NCBI GenBank assembly: GCA_017446225.1
Contig: JAFSRH010000076.1
Location: 1 to 64,000 of the forward strand
DNA length: 64,000 bases
Direction: 5' to 3'
DNA from: Oscillibacter sp.
Lineage (GTDB): Bacteria; Bacillota; Clostridia; Oscillospirales; Oscillospiraceae
Position numbers and translations under genes: made by a program. Positions 1 to 9,630 of this stretch are shown here, piece by piece. Every line of letters begins with the position of its first letter. Within the stretch, counting starts at the first letter, position 1. The notes beneath the pieces are model-generated. The model had not been told where the DNA came from. It made no database searches and saw only the letters and a list, made by a program, of their open reading frames with translations.

Positions 1-107
1 AGAAATGCCGGATTTTGTGCCGGTTGATTTCCGTCCGGCGGCGTATGCTAACCGGGCCGGCACATCCGGAGCGGACGCGAATCCAGCGGAAACGGCAGAG
101 AAATCAA

Positions 108-1109
108 ATGGGTTTCCAAGAGGTGATTCGCTTGTATGGAGCTTGGGCAAAACGGATATGCGGCATGGCGGCGGCGGTTCTTCTGTGCGTGGCGACCGCC
201 GGGGCGGCGGAAGTGAACGGCGTACGGAGTCTGATTCCGGTTGGGCATACGGTCGGTATCAAACTGTTCGCCAAGGGCGTGATGGTGGTCAAACTCACGG
301 ACGGCGGCACGCCCGCCCGGAACGGCGGCCTGCGTACCGGCGATGTCATCCTCCAGTGCGGCGGGACGCCGGTCACGTCCGTGGAACAGTTTCAGACCCT
401 CTTGCAAGAGGACGAAGTCGCCGACTTACGCGTCTGCCGCAACGGCGGGGAAATGACCATCCGCGTGGAGCCGGAACGGAACGAGGACGGACTGTGCCAG
501 ATCGGCGCGTGGATCCGGGACAGTATGGCGGGCATTGGCACCCTGACATGGTACGACCCCGAAACCCGCAAGTTTGGCGCGCTGGGCCATGGCGTCACGG
601 ATACGGATACCGGCCTGTTAATGCCGTTCCATGACGGGGCCGTTCTGCCGTCCACGGTGAAGGCCGTCAAGAAGGGCGAGCGCGGAGAGGCCGGAGAACT
701 GCGCGGAGAGTTCGACCTGACACGCGACCTTGGCCCGCTCTATGCCAATACGGACCGGGGCGTGTTCGGCACGCTCAACGAAACGGACGTCCCGCCGGGG
801 GAGCCTCTGCCGGTCGGACAGCCCGTCAAGGGCGCGGCGCGGATTCTGTCCAACGTGCGGGATGACACGGTTCAGGCCTACGAGATCGAAATTGTGCGCC
901 TCCTTCCCGAAAACCGGGACGGACGCGAAATGGAAATTACCGTCACGGACCCGGAACTGTTGTCACGTACGGGCGGGATTGTACAGGGCATGAGCGGCAG
1001 TCCGATTGTGCAGAACGGGCGCTTGGTCGGCGCGGTCACGCACGTGCTCTTACAGGACCCCACAAAAGGATATGGCATTTCCGTGGAAAGTATGCTTGCG
1101 GCAATGTAA
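108..1109 (+). CDS. spoIVB: SpoIVB-type serine peptidase (stage IV sporulation protein B)
   Basis: This is the S55-family signalling protease that, in the family, is secreted from the forespore into the intermembrane space and triggers pro-sigma-K processing. The product is 333 aa from the ATG at 108. It has an N-terminal hydrophobic anchor (about residues 17-33), a PDZ domain (about 45-120, with the motif GGLRTGDVILQCGG), then the peptidase domain with the His motif GHGVTD (about 161) and the Ser motif GMSGSP (about 295), both intact. An open frame continues upstream to the window edge, but the ATG at 108 best precedes the hydrophobic anchor; its ribosome site is weak. The immediate downstream neighbour is spo0A, the conserved order in spore formers, which supports the call. 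Confidence 0.93.
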   Translation: MGFQEVIRLYGAWAKRICGMAAAVLLCVATAGAAEVNGVRSLIPVGHTVGIKLFAKGVMVVKLTDGGTPARNGGLRTGDVILQCGGTPVTSVEQFQTLLQEDEVADLRVCRNGGEMTIRVEPERNEDGLCQIGAWIRDSMAGIGTLTWYDPETRKFGALGHGVTDTDTGLLMPFHDGAVLPSTVKAVKKGERGEAGELRGEFDLTRDLGPLYANTDRGVFGTLNETDVPPGEPLPVGQPVKGAARILSNVRDDTVQAYEIEIVRLLPENRDGREMEITVTDPELLSRTGGIVQGMSGSPIVQNGRLVGAVTHVLLQDPTKGYGISVESMLAAM

Positions 1110-1114
1110 CGGCA

Positions 1115-1150
1115 CGGCGGCGGATTTCCCGCCGCCGGATTTTGAAATTT
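1115..1150 (+). terminator. rho-independent terminator after spoIVB
   Basis: An 8-bp GC stem (1116-1123 with 1129-1136) is followed by a T-rich stretch. It lies 6 bases after the spoIVB stop codon and separates spoIVB from spo0A. Confidence 0.6.
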
Positions 1151-1245
1151 TTCAAGGTATTTAGAATATCTTGACGAAAAATCTGTAATTTTACTTTTTA
1201 GGAGCAAAAATAAACGCTTTTATCCGGTTTATGGAGAGGAAAAAT

Positions 1246-1317
1246 TAGGAAAGTCGAAAAGTTTTCTGAAAAATTTTCGGCTTTTACCTTGTAATTTCTG
1301 CCACTTTATGGTATTTT
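1246..1317 (+). promoter_or_regulatory. candidate spo0A promoters (sigma-A-like, possibly sigma-H-like)
   Basis: The 1151-1402 gap is AT-rich. TTGTAA (1289-1294) and TATTTT (1312-1317) are 17 bp apart, a plausible sigma-A promoter. Upstream, TTAGGAAAG followed about 12 bp later by CTGAAAAAT loosely resembles a sigma-H site, which spo0A has in Bacillus. The sigma-H reading is weak. Confidence 0.35.
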
Positions 1318-1402
1318 ACAGATAAACAGGAAGGGCCAACGATTTCTGTCGTGGCTGTTCCGTATTTTCAGAAATTCTGTGCTTGTGAGGGAGCTGAACA
1401 TC

Positions 1403-2164
1403 ATGGAACAGTTGAAGACGGTCTTGCTTGCGGACGCCAATACCGAGTTCCGCGCCATGTTGTGTGATGAAATCAACGAGTCAGGGGAATTTCACGTGCT
1501 GGGCTGCGCGGACAACGGGACAAGCGCGTTGGAGGAAATTTTGTCCAAGTCTCCGGACATTCTGGTCATGGACGCTGTGCTGCCCGGGAAAGACGCCCTG
1601 TCCATTCTTCAGCAACTGCGCGAACAGCACAAGAGCGTCAAAACAGTGATCTACTCTTCGTTCTGTAATGACGCGGTACTCGGAGAGGCCCACCGTCTGG
1701 GCGCGAACTACTTTCTACCCAAACCGTTTGAGGTCGAGGACCTGCTGGACCGGATGCACTACGCGTTTCGTCCGGTCACGCTCACGCCGTCCAAACATGA
1801 CGTATCCCTGAAAAGCGTGGTGACGTCCATCATCCATGAAATCGGCGTCCCGGCGCATATCAAGGGCTATCAGTATCTGCGGGAGGCCATCATGATGACC
1901 GTTGAGGACATGGACTCCATCAACGCCGTCACAAAGGTGCTTTATCCGGCGGTGGCGCGGCAGTACAAAACCACGGCGTCCCGCGTGGAACGGGCCATCC
2001 GGCACGCGATAGAAGTCGCGTGGGACCGCGGGGACTTGGAGGTCCTGCAAAAATACTTCGGCTACACGGTCAGCAACGCCAAGGGCAAACCTACCAATTC
2101 CGAGTTTATCGCCCTGATTGCCGACCGCGTCCTGCTCAGTTACGAACGCTCCGCGCTCGCCTGA
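1403..2164 (+). CDS. spo0A: Spo0A, master response regulator of sporulation
   Basis: This 253-aa transcription factor is activated by phosphorylation and controls entry into sporulation. The receiver domain (about residues 5-120) shows the acidic pocket (Asp11), the phospho-acceptor Asp57 in LVMDAVLPG, and the conserved Lys in LPKPFE. The C-terminal effector domain (about 140-253) carries the signature region around [12 protein letters not shown] and ends with [16 protein letters not shown], typical of Spo0A. The ATG at 1403 is chosen because AGGGAG lies 9-10 bases upstream; the longer open frame from 1379 has no site. It overlaps the end of convergent coaX by 25 bases. A perfect 0A box in front of spoIIE (50461) is a likely target in this window. 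Confidence 0.97.
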   Translation: MEQLKTVLLADANTEFRAMLCDEINESGEFHVLGCADNGTSALEEILSKSPDILVMDAVLPGKDALSILQQLREQHKSVKTVIYSSFCNDAVLGEAHRLGANYFLPKPFEVEDLLDRMHYAFRPVTLTPSKHDVSLKSVVTSIIHEIGVPAHIKGYQYLREAIMMTVEDMDSINAVTKVLYPAVARQYKTTASRVERAIRHAIEVAWDRGDLEVLQKYFGYTVSNAKGKPTNSEFIALIADRVLLSYERSALA

Positions 2165-2943
2165 TTCCCCGGCGGACGGTTCTTCTGGTAAATGCTCCAA
2201 AGGCCGTTCATCAGCAGATACTTGTCATAGATGATCTCGTTGCGGCAGTAACGCACAATCACGGGAGCGTTGCCGCCGGTGGCGACCGCCGTCACGGCGC
2301 GTCCCCGGAACTCGTCCCGGATACGGTCTATGATACCGTCCAGCATGGAGGCCGTGCCGTAGACAATGCCGGCACGCATACAGTCTTCCGTGGTGCGTCC
2401 GATCAGGGCCTTGGGCCGCTGAATGGAAATATCCGGCAACTGCGCGGCGCTGTGGCTGAGCGCTTCCAGCGATACGCGCACGCCCGGAAGGAGTAAGCCG
2501 CCCTCATAGGTCCGCCCTTCGGTGATTACGCCAATGGTGGTCGCGGTGCCCATGTCAATGGTGACGATCGGCGGCTGAAAGCGTTCCAGCGCGGCCACGG
2601 CGTCCGCCACGATATCGGCCCCCATCTCCGCCTGTACGGACAGACGGATGTTCAGGCCGGTCCGGATACCCGGCCCGACTACCATGGGCGGGTGTCCGAG
2701 CAGACGCGTGAGGGCCTTTTCCATCATGAAGTTGAGCGGCGGGACCACGCTGCACAGAATCGCGCCCGTTACTTCCGTATGGGAGTAGCCGTAGAGCGCG
2801 AACAGGTTCATGAGGTCAATACTGATCTGGTCCGCGGTTTTCCGGCTGTCGGTATTGAGGGAGGCCAGAAAGCACAGTTCCCGGTATGGCCGGAACAGTC
2901 CAACGGACGTGGTAGAGTTGCCGACATCGACCGCCAAGAGCAT
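2140..2943 (-). CDS. coaX: type III pantothenate kinase
   Basis: CoaX phosphorylates pantothenate, the first committed step of coenzyme A synthesis, in the cytoplasm. The product is 267 aa. It begins [15 protein letters not shown], with the phosphate-binding DVGNS motif, and has [19 protein letters not shown] and the second phosphate motif IDMGTATT, all type III (ASKHA fold) signatures. The start at 2943 has AAGGGGAC in front; a longer frame reaching 3033 would run into the upstream gene. There is no clear promoter in the 73-bp gap to the upstream ROCO gene, so the two may be cotranscribed, although a hairpin without a T-run lies between them. Confidence 0.95.
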   Translation of the reverse strand: MLLAVDVGNSTTSVGLFRPYRELCFLASLNTDSRKTADQISIDLMNLFALYGYSHTEVTGAILCSVVPPLNFMMEKALTRLLGHPPMVVGPGIRTGLNIRLSVQAEMGADIVADAVAALERFQPPIVTIDMGTATTIGVITEGRTYEGGLLLPGVRVSLEALSHSAAQLPDISIQRPKALIGRTTEDCMRAGIVYGTASMLDGIIDRIRDEFRGRAVTAVATGGNAPVIVRYCRNEIIYDKYLLMNGLWSIYQKNRPPGNQASAERS

Positions 2944-3016
2944 AATACTGTCCCCTTTCCGGAAATTGGAGAGCGGTTCCGGGCACAGTCCGGAGCCGCT
3001 CGTCCCAGCCGGCCCC

Positions 3017-5617
3017 TTACGCGGGCGTGACAAAGGCTTTCAGAATGCTGAAGAGTTTGCCGCCGAGCGCGCCGAATACGGAAAGCGTGGCGGAGAGATT
3101 TTCGCCGTCGCCGATAAACGGCTTGAGCGCGTCCCAGACTTTGTTGCCGGATTCCTGCGAGTTTTCGTCCAGTCCGTTCAGGCTTTGGAGAAGGTACGTC
3201 ATAGACATCTTCGCCGTCATCGGAAGGTCGCTGTCCTTGGACAACGCCTCCAACTGCTTCTTGAGCATGGCCAGCTTTTTCGGGTCCGGGATTTTGATAG
3301 CCGCAAGGGCTTTGGCCACGGCGTCAAAATCGGCCTTCTGGTCCCCCGCGCCGACATTGACGGTATTGCCGCTGACGGCGCCGCTTTCACTGAAAATGGA
3401 GTTTGCAACGTCACGGATGTTCATATGGGTTCCTCCCTCGTAGTATTGATTGATATTCATCGTGGGATATTTTGCCCCGCGGTACTCGACTGTTACATAA
3501 TTTTCGCGCAAAACTTCCCCCGGATGCGGATAGACGTCAATGCCGGGAATGTACATTTCAGTTTTTCCGTCAAAATACTGCTTGAGGACGTCCCGATAAC
3601 CAATCCGGCCTTCCTGTCCGCCTATGGTACAATAGATGTACTCTTTGGCCTCGATATGCAAAGCCCGGAGAATGTCCAGCGCCTCTTTCCGGAAACTCTC
3701 CATGTACACGCGCGCGTTGTGCTTGCCCCTGACGTACACATCCAGCGCCCTTTCCGTGGACAGCTCCGCCAACGCTTCACAGTCCAAGTCCGTGTTATGG
3801 AACCATGCCCCCGTCAGCCAGTAACATTCGCGGTCCATTTCGGAGTATTTCCGGATCATGAGGCGGTGGATCAGGTTATTGGGGAGGTATCCCGCTTCCC
3901 AGCGCAGGTGAAGGGTATCGGCCTTTGAGAAGTCCCGATAGCGCGGCGGGGCGTTCTTCTCCATTTTTAAGGGAATCATTTCCAAAACGTCCCGCTCCAC
4001 TTCCAGCGAAATCTCGAACTTGCGCATGACTTGTAAAATAAATCCCATCTCGCGGTCAGAGTAACGTTTCCCCTGTACGTTGTCTCCGGGGGCCGGGGTG
4101 CGCAGAGTTTCCCGAATGACGCTGTGCGGAAGGAATCCGCCTTTGGGCGTGTGCAGAATCAGGCGGTAAATGCCGTTGGTGAGCCACTCGGGATTTAAAA
4201 CGTAAACCTCGCTGAGCAGGGCGGTATACGTGTAGGCAACGCCCAAATCTTGAAACCAGTTCAAAAGCTCCGTCCGCTGGCTTTCCTCTATCTGATAATG
4301 GTCACAACGTTCCTGAAACCGGTCCGGATAAATATAATCCTCCGTCATGTTTTCCAGTTCCTGTTTGAGACCCAGAAAGCCCGCGTTTTCCGTCATTTTC
4401 CGGAGACAGTCCGGGATTTCCGCCAGTATGAGACGCTCCAACTGTTCCACGCCATCGCCTGTTTTGGCGGAAGCGCGGATCATACGGCGGTATTTGTTAT
4501 GAATGGCTTGCAGGTCCCGCTCTTTCACCTCGACATTGCGGTTGAGATCGGACTTGTTCAGGACCAGTATCACGGGACAGTCGCGGGCGAAAGACTTGAC
4601 GGTTTCCATCCAGCGGGCGGCGACACGGTCAATCTCCGCGTCATTGCGGCTCTCGCAGACCACGACATAGACCGTGTTGGACGTCAGGAAACAGCGGTGC
4701 ATGGAGTGCATGATCTCCTGTCCGCCGAAGTCAAGGAAGCGAATGGTCAGCGGTTCCCCCTGTATCAGCAACGGCCGACCGTCAGGATATTTTTCCCATT
4801 TGGTCATTTTCACGCCGTCCGTAGGCGGGGATTCCTCCGGAAACGAACCGGTGACGATACGCTCAATCAGACAGCTTTTCCCCGCGGCTCCGTCTCCAAG
4901 GAAAATGACCTTGCACTCCTTCGCTGTGTGTTTCGCTGTACGGTTTTGGTAAGCCGCCTCTATAAAGTCATGCGGCCGCGCGAAAAGGCTTAACTCTCCC
5001 TCGTCCAAAGTGGCATTCGTCAGGTTAATGCCGCGGTATTCTGTGGAATCATCAATAATAAACGGCAGATTGAGCTTTACCAGAGCATAGGGAATTTCTT
5101 TCAGGTGGCAATAGCCCAAATGCAGGGAACGAAGGCTGGAAAGATTTTCAATGCTGTCGGGTAAGGTTCTGATTTTAGAATCATATAAATCCAGATATCG
5201 GAGTTTAGATAACTGTCCGATAGACTGCGGAAGGGACGTAACGCAACTTCCTTGTAAATCCAGAACCTCCAGATTCCGCATTTTTGCGATAGTGTCCGGC
5301 AGAACGGTAAAAGTATTGCGTCCTGTTTTCGCTTTAGAAAAAAAGTTATTTCCCAGCGCGAGAAGCTGTACAGAAGTTAATTTCCCAATTTCATCCGGCA
5401 AGGTGTCCAGACCGCAACAGGTCAAATCCAGCACTTCCCATTGAAACCGGTTCGCGTCCTCGATCAGAGAAAGCAACTGCTTTTGTGTAAGCGTAGCATA
5501 GTGCCGCTCATACGGAAGGAAATCTTCTATAAAAAGAGAGATTTCTTCCGCAGACACAGAGTAGATATCAAGATGGAGTTTTCCATAGCGTTCTTTTTCC
5601 TCCCACAGACGTTCCAT
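3017..5617 (-). CDS. ROCO-family protein: leucine-rich repeats, Roc GTPase, COR domain
   Basis: This 866-aa protein has the architecture of bacterial ROCO GTPases, relatives of human LRRK2. Leucine-rich repeats occupy about residues 60-185 (repeated LPDxIxxLxxLxxLxL). The Roc GTPase has the P-loop GDGAAGKS (241-248), switch II DFGGQE (297-301), NKSD (354-357) and SAK (383-385), so nucleotide binding looks intact. A COR-like region follows (about 400-700). The last ~135 residues, from MNIRDVANSIF, are Ala/Lys-rich and unassigned. There is no signal peptide, so it should be cytoplasmic. The start at 5617 fits the promoter at 5643-5671. The N-terminal third is less GC-rich than the surroundings, a hint of transfer. 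The ligand and output are unknown. Confidence 0.88.
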   Translation of the reverse strand: MERLWEEKERYGKLHLDIYSVSAEEISLFIEDFLPYERHYATLTQKQLLSLIEDANRFQWEVLDLTCCGLDTLPDEIGKLTSVQLLALGNNFFSKAKTGRNTFTVLPDTIAKMRNLEVLDLQGSCVTSLPQSIGQLSKLRYLDLYDSKIRTLPDSIENLSSLRSLHLGYCHLKEIPYALVKLNLPFIIDDSTEYRGINLTNATLDEGELSLFARPHDFIEAAYQNRTAKHTAKECKVIFLGDGAAGKSCLIERIVTGSFPEESPPTDGVKMTKWEKYPDGRPLLIQGEPLTIRFLDFGGQEIMHSMHRCFLTSNTVYVVVCESRNDAEIDRVAARWMETVKSFARDCPVILVLNKSDLNRNVEVKERDLQAIHNKYRRMIRASAKTGDGVEQLERLILAEIPDCLRKMTENAGFLGLKQELENMTEDYIYPDRFQERCDHYQIEESQRTELLNWFQDLGVAYTYTALLSEVYVLNPEWLTNGIYRLILHTPKGGFLPHSVIRETLRTPAPGDNVQGKRYSDREMGFILQVMRKFEISLEVERDVLEMIPLKMEKNAPPRYRDFSKADTLHLRWEAGYLPNNLIHRLMIRKYSEMDRECYWLTGAWFHNTDLDCEALAELSTERALDVYVRGKHNARVYMESFRKEALDILRALHIEAKEYIYCTIGGQEGRIGYRDVLKQYFDGKTEMYIPGIDVYPHPGEVLRENYVTVEYRGAKYPTMNINQYYEGGTHMNIRDVANSIFSESGAVSGNTVNVGAGDQKADFDAVAKALAAIKIPDPKKLAMLKKQLEALSKDSDLPMTAKMSMTYLLQSLNGLDENSQESGNKVWDALKPFIGDGENLSATLSVFGALGGKLFSILKAFVTPA

Positions 5618-5642
5618 GACGCCGCCCCCATTCCGTGGCCAT

Positions 5643-5671
5643 ATTTTAGCATAGCGGGCGCGGGAATGCAA
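5643..5671 (-). promoter_or_regulatory. sigma-A promoter for the ROCO gene
   Basis: On the minus strand, TTGCAT and TAAAAT are separated by 17 bp, ending 25 bases upstream of the ROCO start. This gives the gene its own promoter, independent of the leu operon. Confidence 0.6.
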
Positions 5672-5690
5672 CCGCTTTTCCGAAAACATC

Positions 5691-5722
5691 AACCGGCCCG
5701 GGCACAGTCCCCGGACCGGTTT
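5691..5722 (-). terminator. terminator of the leu operon
   Basis: Downstream of leuB on the minus strand, an imperfect stem AACCGG...CCGGTT containing an inner GC stem is followed by GATGTTTT. It overlaps the region just upstream of the ROCO promoter. Confidence 0.5.
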
Positions 5723-5728
5723 CTTCCG

Positions 5729-6808
5729 TCACCCGTTCACAATGGCCTCCCGGATACGGCGGCCCATCTCCTTACATCCAATGACCGCTTCCCCGCGCCG
5801 CGCGATATCCCCACAGCGTGCGCCGGCCTTTAAGACCGCGTCCACCGCGTTTTCAATGGCGTCCGCCTCCATGGGCATATCGAAGCTGTTGCGCAACATC
5901 ATGGCGGCGGACAAAATCGTACCAATGGGATTTGCCTTGTCCTGTCCGGCGATATCGGGCGCGGAACCGTGAATCGGTTCGTACAGTCCGCGCGTACCGT
6001 CCCCCATGCTGGAAGACGGGTTCATGCCAATGGAGCCGGTAATCTGGCTGGCCTCATCGGAGAGGATGTCGCCGAAGAGATTTTCCGTCACGATTACGTC
6101 AAACTGGCTGGGGTCGCGGACCATCTGCATGGCGGCGTTGTCCACGTACATATGGAGCAGTTCCACGTCCGGGTACTCCTCCGCGAGGGCCGTTACGACC
6201 TTCCGCCAGAGGCGGGACGTATCCAGCACGTTGGCCTTGTCCACGGACGTCACGCGTTTGCGGCGTTTGCGCGCGATCTCGAAGGCCACCCGCGCCACAC
6301 GCCGAATCTCGTGTTCCGCGTAGGACATGATATCGACCGCTTTTTGTTCGCCGTTCTCTTCCAACGTCTCGTGCTTTCCGAAGTAGACGCCGCCGATCAG
6401 TTCGCGTACGACCACGAAATCAATCCCTTTCGCGGCGATATCGGGCCGGAGCGGACAGGCGGCGGAGAGTTCCGGGAACACCCGCGCCGGACGCAGATTC
6501 GTATACAGTTTCATACCGCCGCGCAGTTTGAGAAGGCCGCGTTCCGGACGGTTGCCGGAAGGCTGACTGTCCCATTTCGGCCCGCCCACCGCGCCTAACA
6601 GCACGCTGTCGGCGTTCAGACAGGTTTGCAAACTCTCGTCAGGCAGGGGTACGCCGAAACGGTCAATGGCGTTGCCGCCCATGGGCGCTTCCTTGTACGT
6701 GAATTTGTGTCCGAACTTCTCCGCGATGACGTCAAGAACGGCTAACGTCTCCCCGATTACCTCGGGTCCGATTCCGTCCCCGCGGATGACCGCTATCGTC
6801 TTTTCCAT
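5729..6808 (-). CDS. leuB: 3-isopropylmalate dehydrogenase
   Basis: LeuB oxidatively decarboxylates 3-isopropylmalate to 2-ketoisocaproate with NAD, the third step of leucine synthesis. The product is 359 aa, normal for the family. It starts MEKTIAVIRGDGIGPEV and has the substrate motif LRPARVFP, the Tyr/Lys region after FVVVRELIGGVYFG, and the NAD-binding GSAPDIAGQDKANP. GGAGG lies 7-11 bases upstream of the start. It is the last gene of the leuA-C-D-B operon, but it is separated from leuD by an unrelated low-GC gene, so its expression depends on read-through across that insertion. Confidence 0.96.
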   Translation of the reverse strand: MEKTIAVIRGDGIGPEVIGETLAVLDVIAEKFGHKFTYKEAPMGGNAIDRFGVPLPDESLQTCLNADSVLLGAVGGPKWDSQPSGNRPERGLLKLRGGMKLYTNLRPARVFPELSAACPLRPDIAAKGIDFVVVRELIGGVYFGKHETLEENGEQKAVDIMSYAEHEIRRVARVAFEIARKRRKRVTSVDKANVLDTSRLWRKVVTALAEEYPDVELLHMYVDNAAMQMVRDPSQFDVIVTENLFGDILSDEASQITGSIGMNPSSSMGDGTRGLYEPIHGSAPDIAGQDKANPIGTILSAAMMLRNSFDMPMEADAIENAVDAVLKAGARCGDIARRGEAVIGCKEMGRRIREAIVNG

Positions 6809-6831
6809 TGGTTTTCCTCCACAAATTGGTG

Positions 6832-7686
6832 TTACTCTGCATTTTGAGTTGAATCCGTATCACTGCTTTGAGAAATTCTCAATGCGTCTATAAAGTCACT
6901 AAGAGTTAATGCTCCGGTTGTGATACGGTTTGCTACCCAAGTCCCTTCATCTGAATGTATAGCCGGTTTTTGGTCTTTTCCCTTCAGGGAAAATCGGTTA
7001 TCCTTTGCTGTAAATACTGTAATAGACAACGGAATTTCCTGAAATTGCGTGGATGGTATGGTTAAGCCTACACAATTACCTGCCCACATAGACGTAGTAT
7101 CCCCATTTGAAGAACTATTGTCAAGCAACAAGGTTAAACCCACACAATTTCCTGCCCAATCAGATATAGTAACTCCATTTTTAGTAGTTACATCTGGTAT
7201 ATTCTTTGTATCAAGTATGATACCTCTGGACGGGTAGACAGTATCTGCTTTTAACGGTTCTTCGTCAGAGTCCTGTTCAAATACCTCGTTGATTTTCTGA
7301 GCATTTTCTGGCGAGAGTTCAACTTCCCATGGAATCGTAATCATTTCTGTATGATTTGCTTCCATGTTCAATGGCAAAATATCCAGCAACTTGGAAACTT
7401 CAAAAGCTCTTTCTTCTCCGTCACGCTCAATCGTAATTTCTACCACGCTGGTGGAAATCGCGGAATTGTTCGCCACTGTTACCTGAAAGTTTTTGAACAG
7501 TTTTTCGCCGTCAAAATGGTAATATCCGTCATCTTCCACCCGCAAAATCTGCACAATCTCACGGGTTTCCATCACATGCGATTGATACATCGTAAGGACA
7601 GACAGGACAATGGCAATCAGAGACAGAAACAGGCCAGCATAAGACGTAATAACGCCGTGACGCTCGGAAGTTGTCAAAACGTTCAC
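6832..7686 (-). CDS. membrane-anchored protein of unknown function inserted in the leu operon
   Basis: I do not recognise a family. The protein is 284 aa from the GTG at 7686 (GAGGG about 8 bases upstream); the open frame continues to 7920 but that part is a shadow of leuD. It has one N-terminal membrane segment (about residues 14-34, LFLSLIAIVLSVLTMY) and the remainder should lie outside or on one face of the membrane. The motif WAGNCVGLT occurs twice about 24 residues apart, suggesting a short internal duplication. The N-terminal ectodomain (KNFQVTVANNSAIS...) reads like a beta-sandwich. GC content is visibly lower than that of leuB or leuD on either side, which suggests acquisition by transfer. 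Confidence 0.75.
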   Translation of the reverse strand: MNVLTTSERHGVITSYAGLFLSLIAIVLSVLTMYQSHVMETREIVQILRVEDDGYYHFDGEKLFKNFQVTVANNSAISTSVVEITIERDGEERAFEVSKLLDILPLNMEANHTEMITIPWEVELSPENAQKINEVFEQDSDEEPLKADTVYPSRGIILDTKNIPDVTTKNGVTISDWAGNCVGLTLLLDNSSSNGDTTSMWAGNCVGLTIPSTQFQEIPLSITVFTAKDNRFSLKGKDQKPAIHSDEGTWVANRITTGALTLSDFIDALRISQSSDTDSTQNAE

Positions 7687-7733
7687 CCCCTTTCCCTCGA
7701 CACACACATAGGAAGGATATAGAGCACGTGTTT

Positions 7734-8231
7734 TTATTTCTTTCCGGCTTTCGCTTTCAGGGAAGCCATCAAGCCGCCCTTCTCGATCATGTCCCGGATG
7801 AACGGCGGGAACGGTTCCGCCTGAAAGGTCTGTCCGCTGGTTTCGTCCGTGATGGCGCCGGTGTTGAAGTCCACGGAGACCGTATCGCCGTTGGCAATCG
7901 CGGCGGACGCGGCGGGACATTCCAGAATGGCAAGCCCGATATTAATGGCGTTACGGTAGAAGATACGGGCGAAACTGGCCGCAATCACGCAGGACACGCC
8001 CGAAGCCTTAATCGCAATCGGCGCGTGTTCGCGGGAAGAGCCGCACCCGAAATTGGCCCCGGCAACCATGATGTCGCCGTCACGCACTTTGGACGGAAAC
8101 GCGCTGTCGATATCCTCCATACAGTGGGAGGCGAGTTCTTTCGGGTCCTGTGTGGCGAGGTAACGGGCGGGAATAATCACGTCCGTGTCAACGTGGTCGC
8201 CGTACTTGTGCGCTGTGCCTTTCGCGTTCAT
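7734..8231 (-). CDS. leuD: 3-isopropylmalate dehydratase small subunit
   Basis: LeuD pairs with LeuC to isomerise 2- to 3-isopropylmalate. It is 165 aa, the short form typical of clostridia and archaea. Visible motifs are [16 protein letters not shown] near the N-terminus and the conserved [11 protein letters not shown] loop in the middle. AAGGAGGG precedes the ATG. It starts 17 bases after leuC ends, consistent with translational coupling of the two subunits. Confidence 0.95.
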   Translation of the reverse strand: MNAKGTAHKYGDHVDTDVIIPARYLATQDPKELASHCMEDIDSAFPSKVRDGDIMVAGANFGCGSSREHAPIAIKASGVSCVIAASFARIFYRNAINIGLAILECPAASAAIANGDTVSVDFNTGAITDETSGQTFQAEPFPPFIRDMIEKGGLMASLKAKAGKK

Positions 8232-8247
8232 GCAATAGCCCTCCTTG

Positions 8248-9615
8248 TCAGATGTGATAGGAACCCATCAGGGGCGCGATGCCATCGGCGTTTTGCGCGT
8301 CCTGTCCGGACAGGCGGTAACTGTCCATCAGGCCGCCGCCCACGGGATTGATCGCGGGCAGGTCGGCGGGGTGCGCAATGTGCCCCATGACGCCGGACGC
8401 CGCCGCCGTGGCCGGGGAGGCCAAATAAACCTCACTCTCGACATGGCCCATACGCCCCACAAAGTTCCGGTTGGTCGTGGAAACGCAGCGTTCCCCCTTG
8501 GCAAGAATGCCCATATACCCGCCCAGACACGGCCCGCAGGTCGGCGTGGACACGGCACAGCCGGCGTCCATGAAAATATCTGTGTAGCCGCGCCGTACGC
8601 ACTCCCGCCACACGGTCGGGGTCGCGGGAATGACAATGCCGCGGACACCGGGCGCCAAACGACGGCCTTTCAGAACTGCCGCCGCCGCCGCCAGATCGGG
8701 CAGTTGTCCGTTCGTACACGAGCCGATTACAATCTGGTCAATGACAATATCGGCTCCTTCCCGGGCGTTGTGGGCGTTCTCGGGGAGATGGGGATAGGCT
8801 ACCGTACAGTCCACGGCGTTCAGGTCGATTTCGACCGTACGCTCATAGACGGCATCGGGGTCGGCCTCCACGGCGGTCCAAGGACGGTCGACACGGTCCC
8901 GCACGTAATCGCGGGTGACTTTGTCCACGGGGAAAATCCCGTTTTTCGCGCCCGCCTCAATGGCCATGTTACAAATCGTCAGGCGGTCGTAAATCGACAG
9001 TTCCGCCACGCCGGGTCCTGTGAATTCCAGTGACTGGTAGCGCGCGCCGTCCACGCCGATTTGACCAATGAGCGTAAGAATGACGTCTTTCCCGGAGACG
9101 TACGGGCGGAGTTTGCCCGTCAGGCGAACTTGAATCGCGGACGGGACTTTGAACCACGTCTCCCCGGTGGCCATGGCCGCGCCCATGTCGGTGGAGCCAA
9201 CGCCCGTTGAAAACGCGCCCAGCGCGCCGTAGGTGCAGGTATGGGAATCGGCCCCAATGACGGCTTCCCCGGGGGCCACGAGGCCCTGTTCCGGAAGAAG
9301 GGCGTGTTCAATGCCCATGGCGCCCACGTCATAGTAATGGTCGATATCGAAGCGGCGGGCGAAGTTGCGGCACTGCTGGCACTGCGTTGCGGCCTTGATA
9401 TCCTTGTTCGGTACGAAGTGGTCCATGACAAGGGCGATTTTCGACTTGTCAAAGACGTTGTCGAATCCGGCGGCCTCAAACTCGTTGATGGCAACGGGCG
9501 TTGTGATATCGTTGCCGAGCACGAGGTCAAGTTTGGACTGAATCAACTGTCCGGCGCGTACTTCCGGCAGTCCGGCGTGTTTCGCCAAGATTTTCTGGGT
9601 CATGGTCATTCCCAT
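8248..9615 (-). CDS. leuC: 3-isopropylmalate dehydratase large subunit
   Basis: LeuC is the aconitase-like catalytic subunit carrying a 4Fe-4S cluster. The 455-aa product starts [15 protein letters not shown] after a strong AAGGAGGAG site. The cluster ligands are visible as IGSCTNGQ and [30 protein letters not shown] is the conserved substrate-side region. It is of the HacA/LeuC2 type that works with the short LeuD directly downstream. The C-terminal tail after PAINPVGGG is somewhat longer than usual for the 420-aa family form. Confidence 0.95.
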   Translation of the reverse strand: MGMTMTQKILAKHAGLPEVRAGQLIQSKLDLVLGNDITTPVAINEFEAAGFDNVFDKSKIALVMDHFVPNKDIKAATQCQQCRNFARRFDIDHYYDVGAMGIEHALLPEQGLVAPGEAVIGADSHTCTYGALGAFSTGVGSTDMGAAMATGETWFKVPSAIQVRLTGKLRPYVSGKDVILTLIGQIGVDGARYQSLEFTGPGVAELSIYDRLTICNMAIEAGAKNGIFPVDKVTRDYVRDRVDRPWTAVEADPDAVYERTVEIDLNAVDCTVAYPHLPENAHNAREGADIVIDQIVIGSCTNGQLPDLAAAAAVLKGRRLAPGVRGIVIPATPTVWRECVRRGYTDIFMDAGCAVSTPTCGPCLGGYMGILAKGERCVSTTNRNFVGRMGHVESEVYLASPATAAASGVMGHIAHPADLPAINPVGGGLMDSYRLSGQDAQNADGIAPLMGSYHI

Positions 9616-9630
9616 AAGAACTCCTCCTTG

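Noticed and set aside
1..107. End of an upstream gene or an earlier spoIVB start
   Set aside because: No ribosome site or recognisable protein in any frame; too short to judge.
1249..1262. 0A box upstream of spo0A (AGTCGAAAA)
   Set aside because: The first base of the TGTCGAA core differs and spacing to the promoters is not diagnostic.
2810..3928. Long plus-strand open frame opposite coaX/ROCO
   Set aside because: Its translation has no recognisable motif, and both strands are explained by genes with clear domains; high GC creates long antisense frames.
6832..7920. Full 362-aa reading of the inserted leu operon gene
   Set aside because: The first 78 residues are out-of-frame leuD sequence; the GTG at 7686 with GAGGG upstream and a following membrane segment is the better start.
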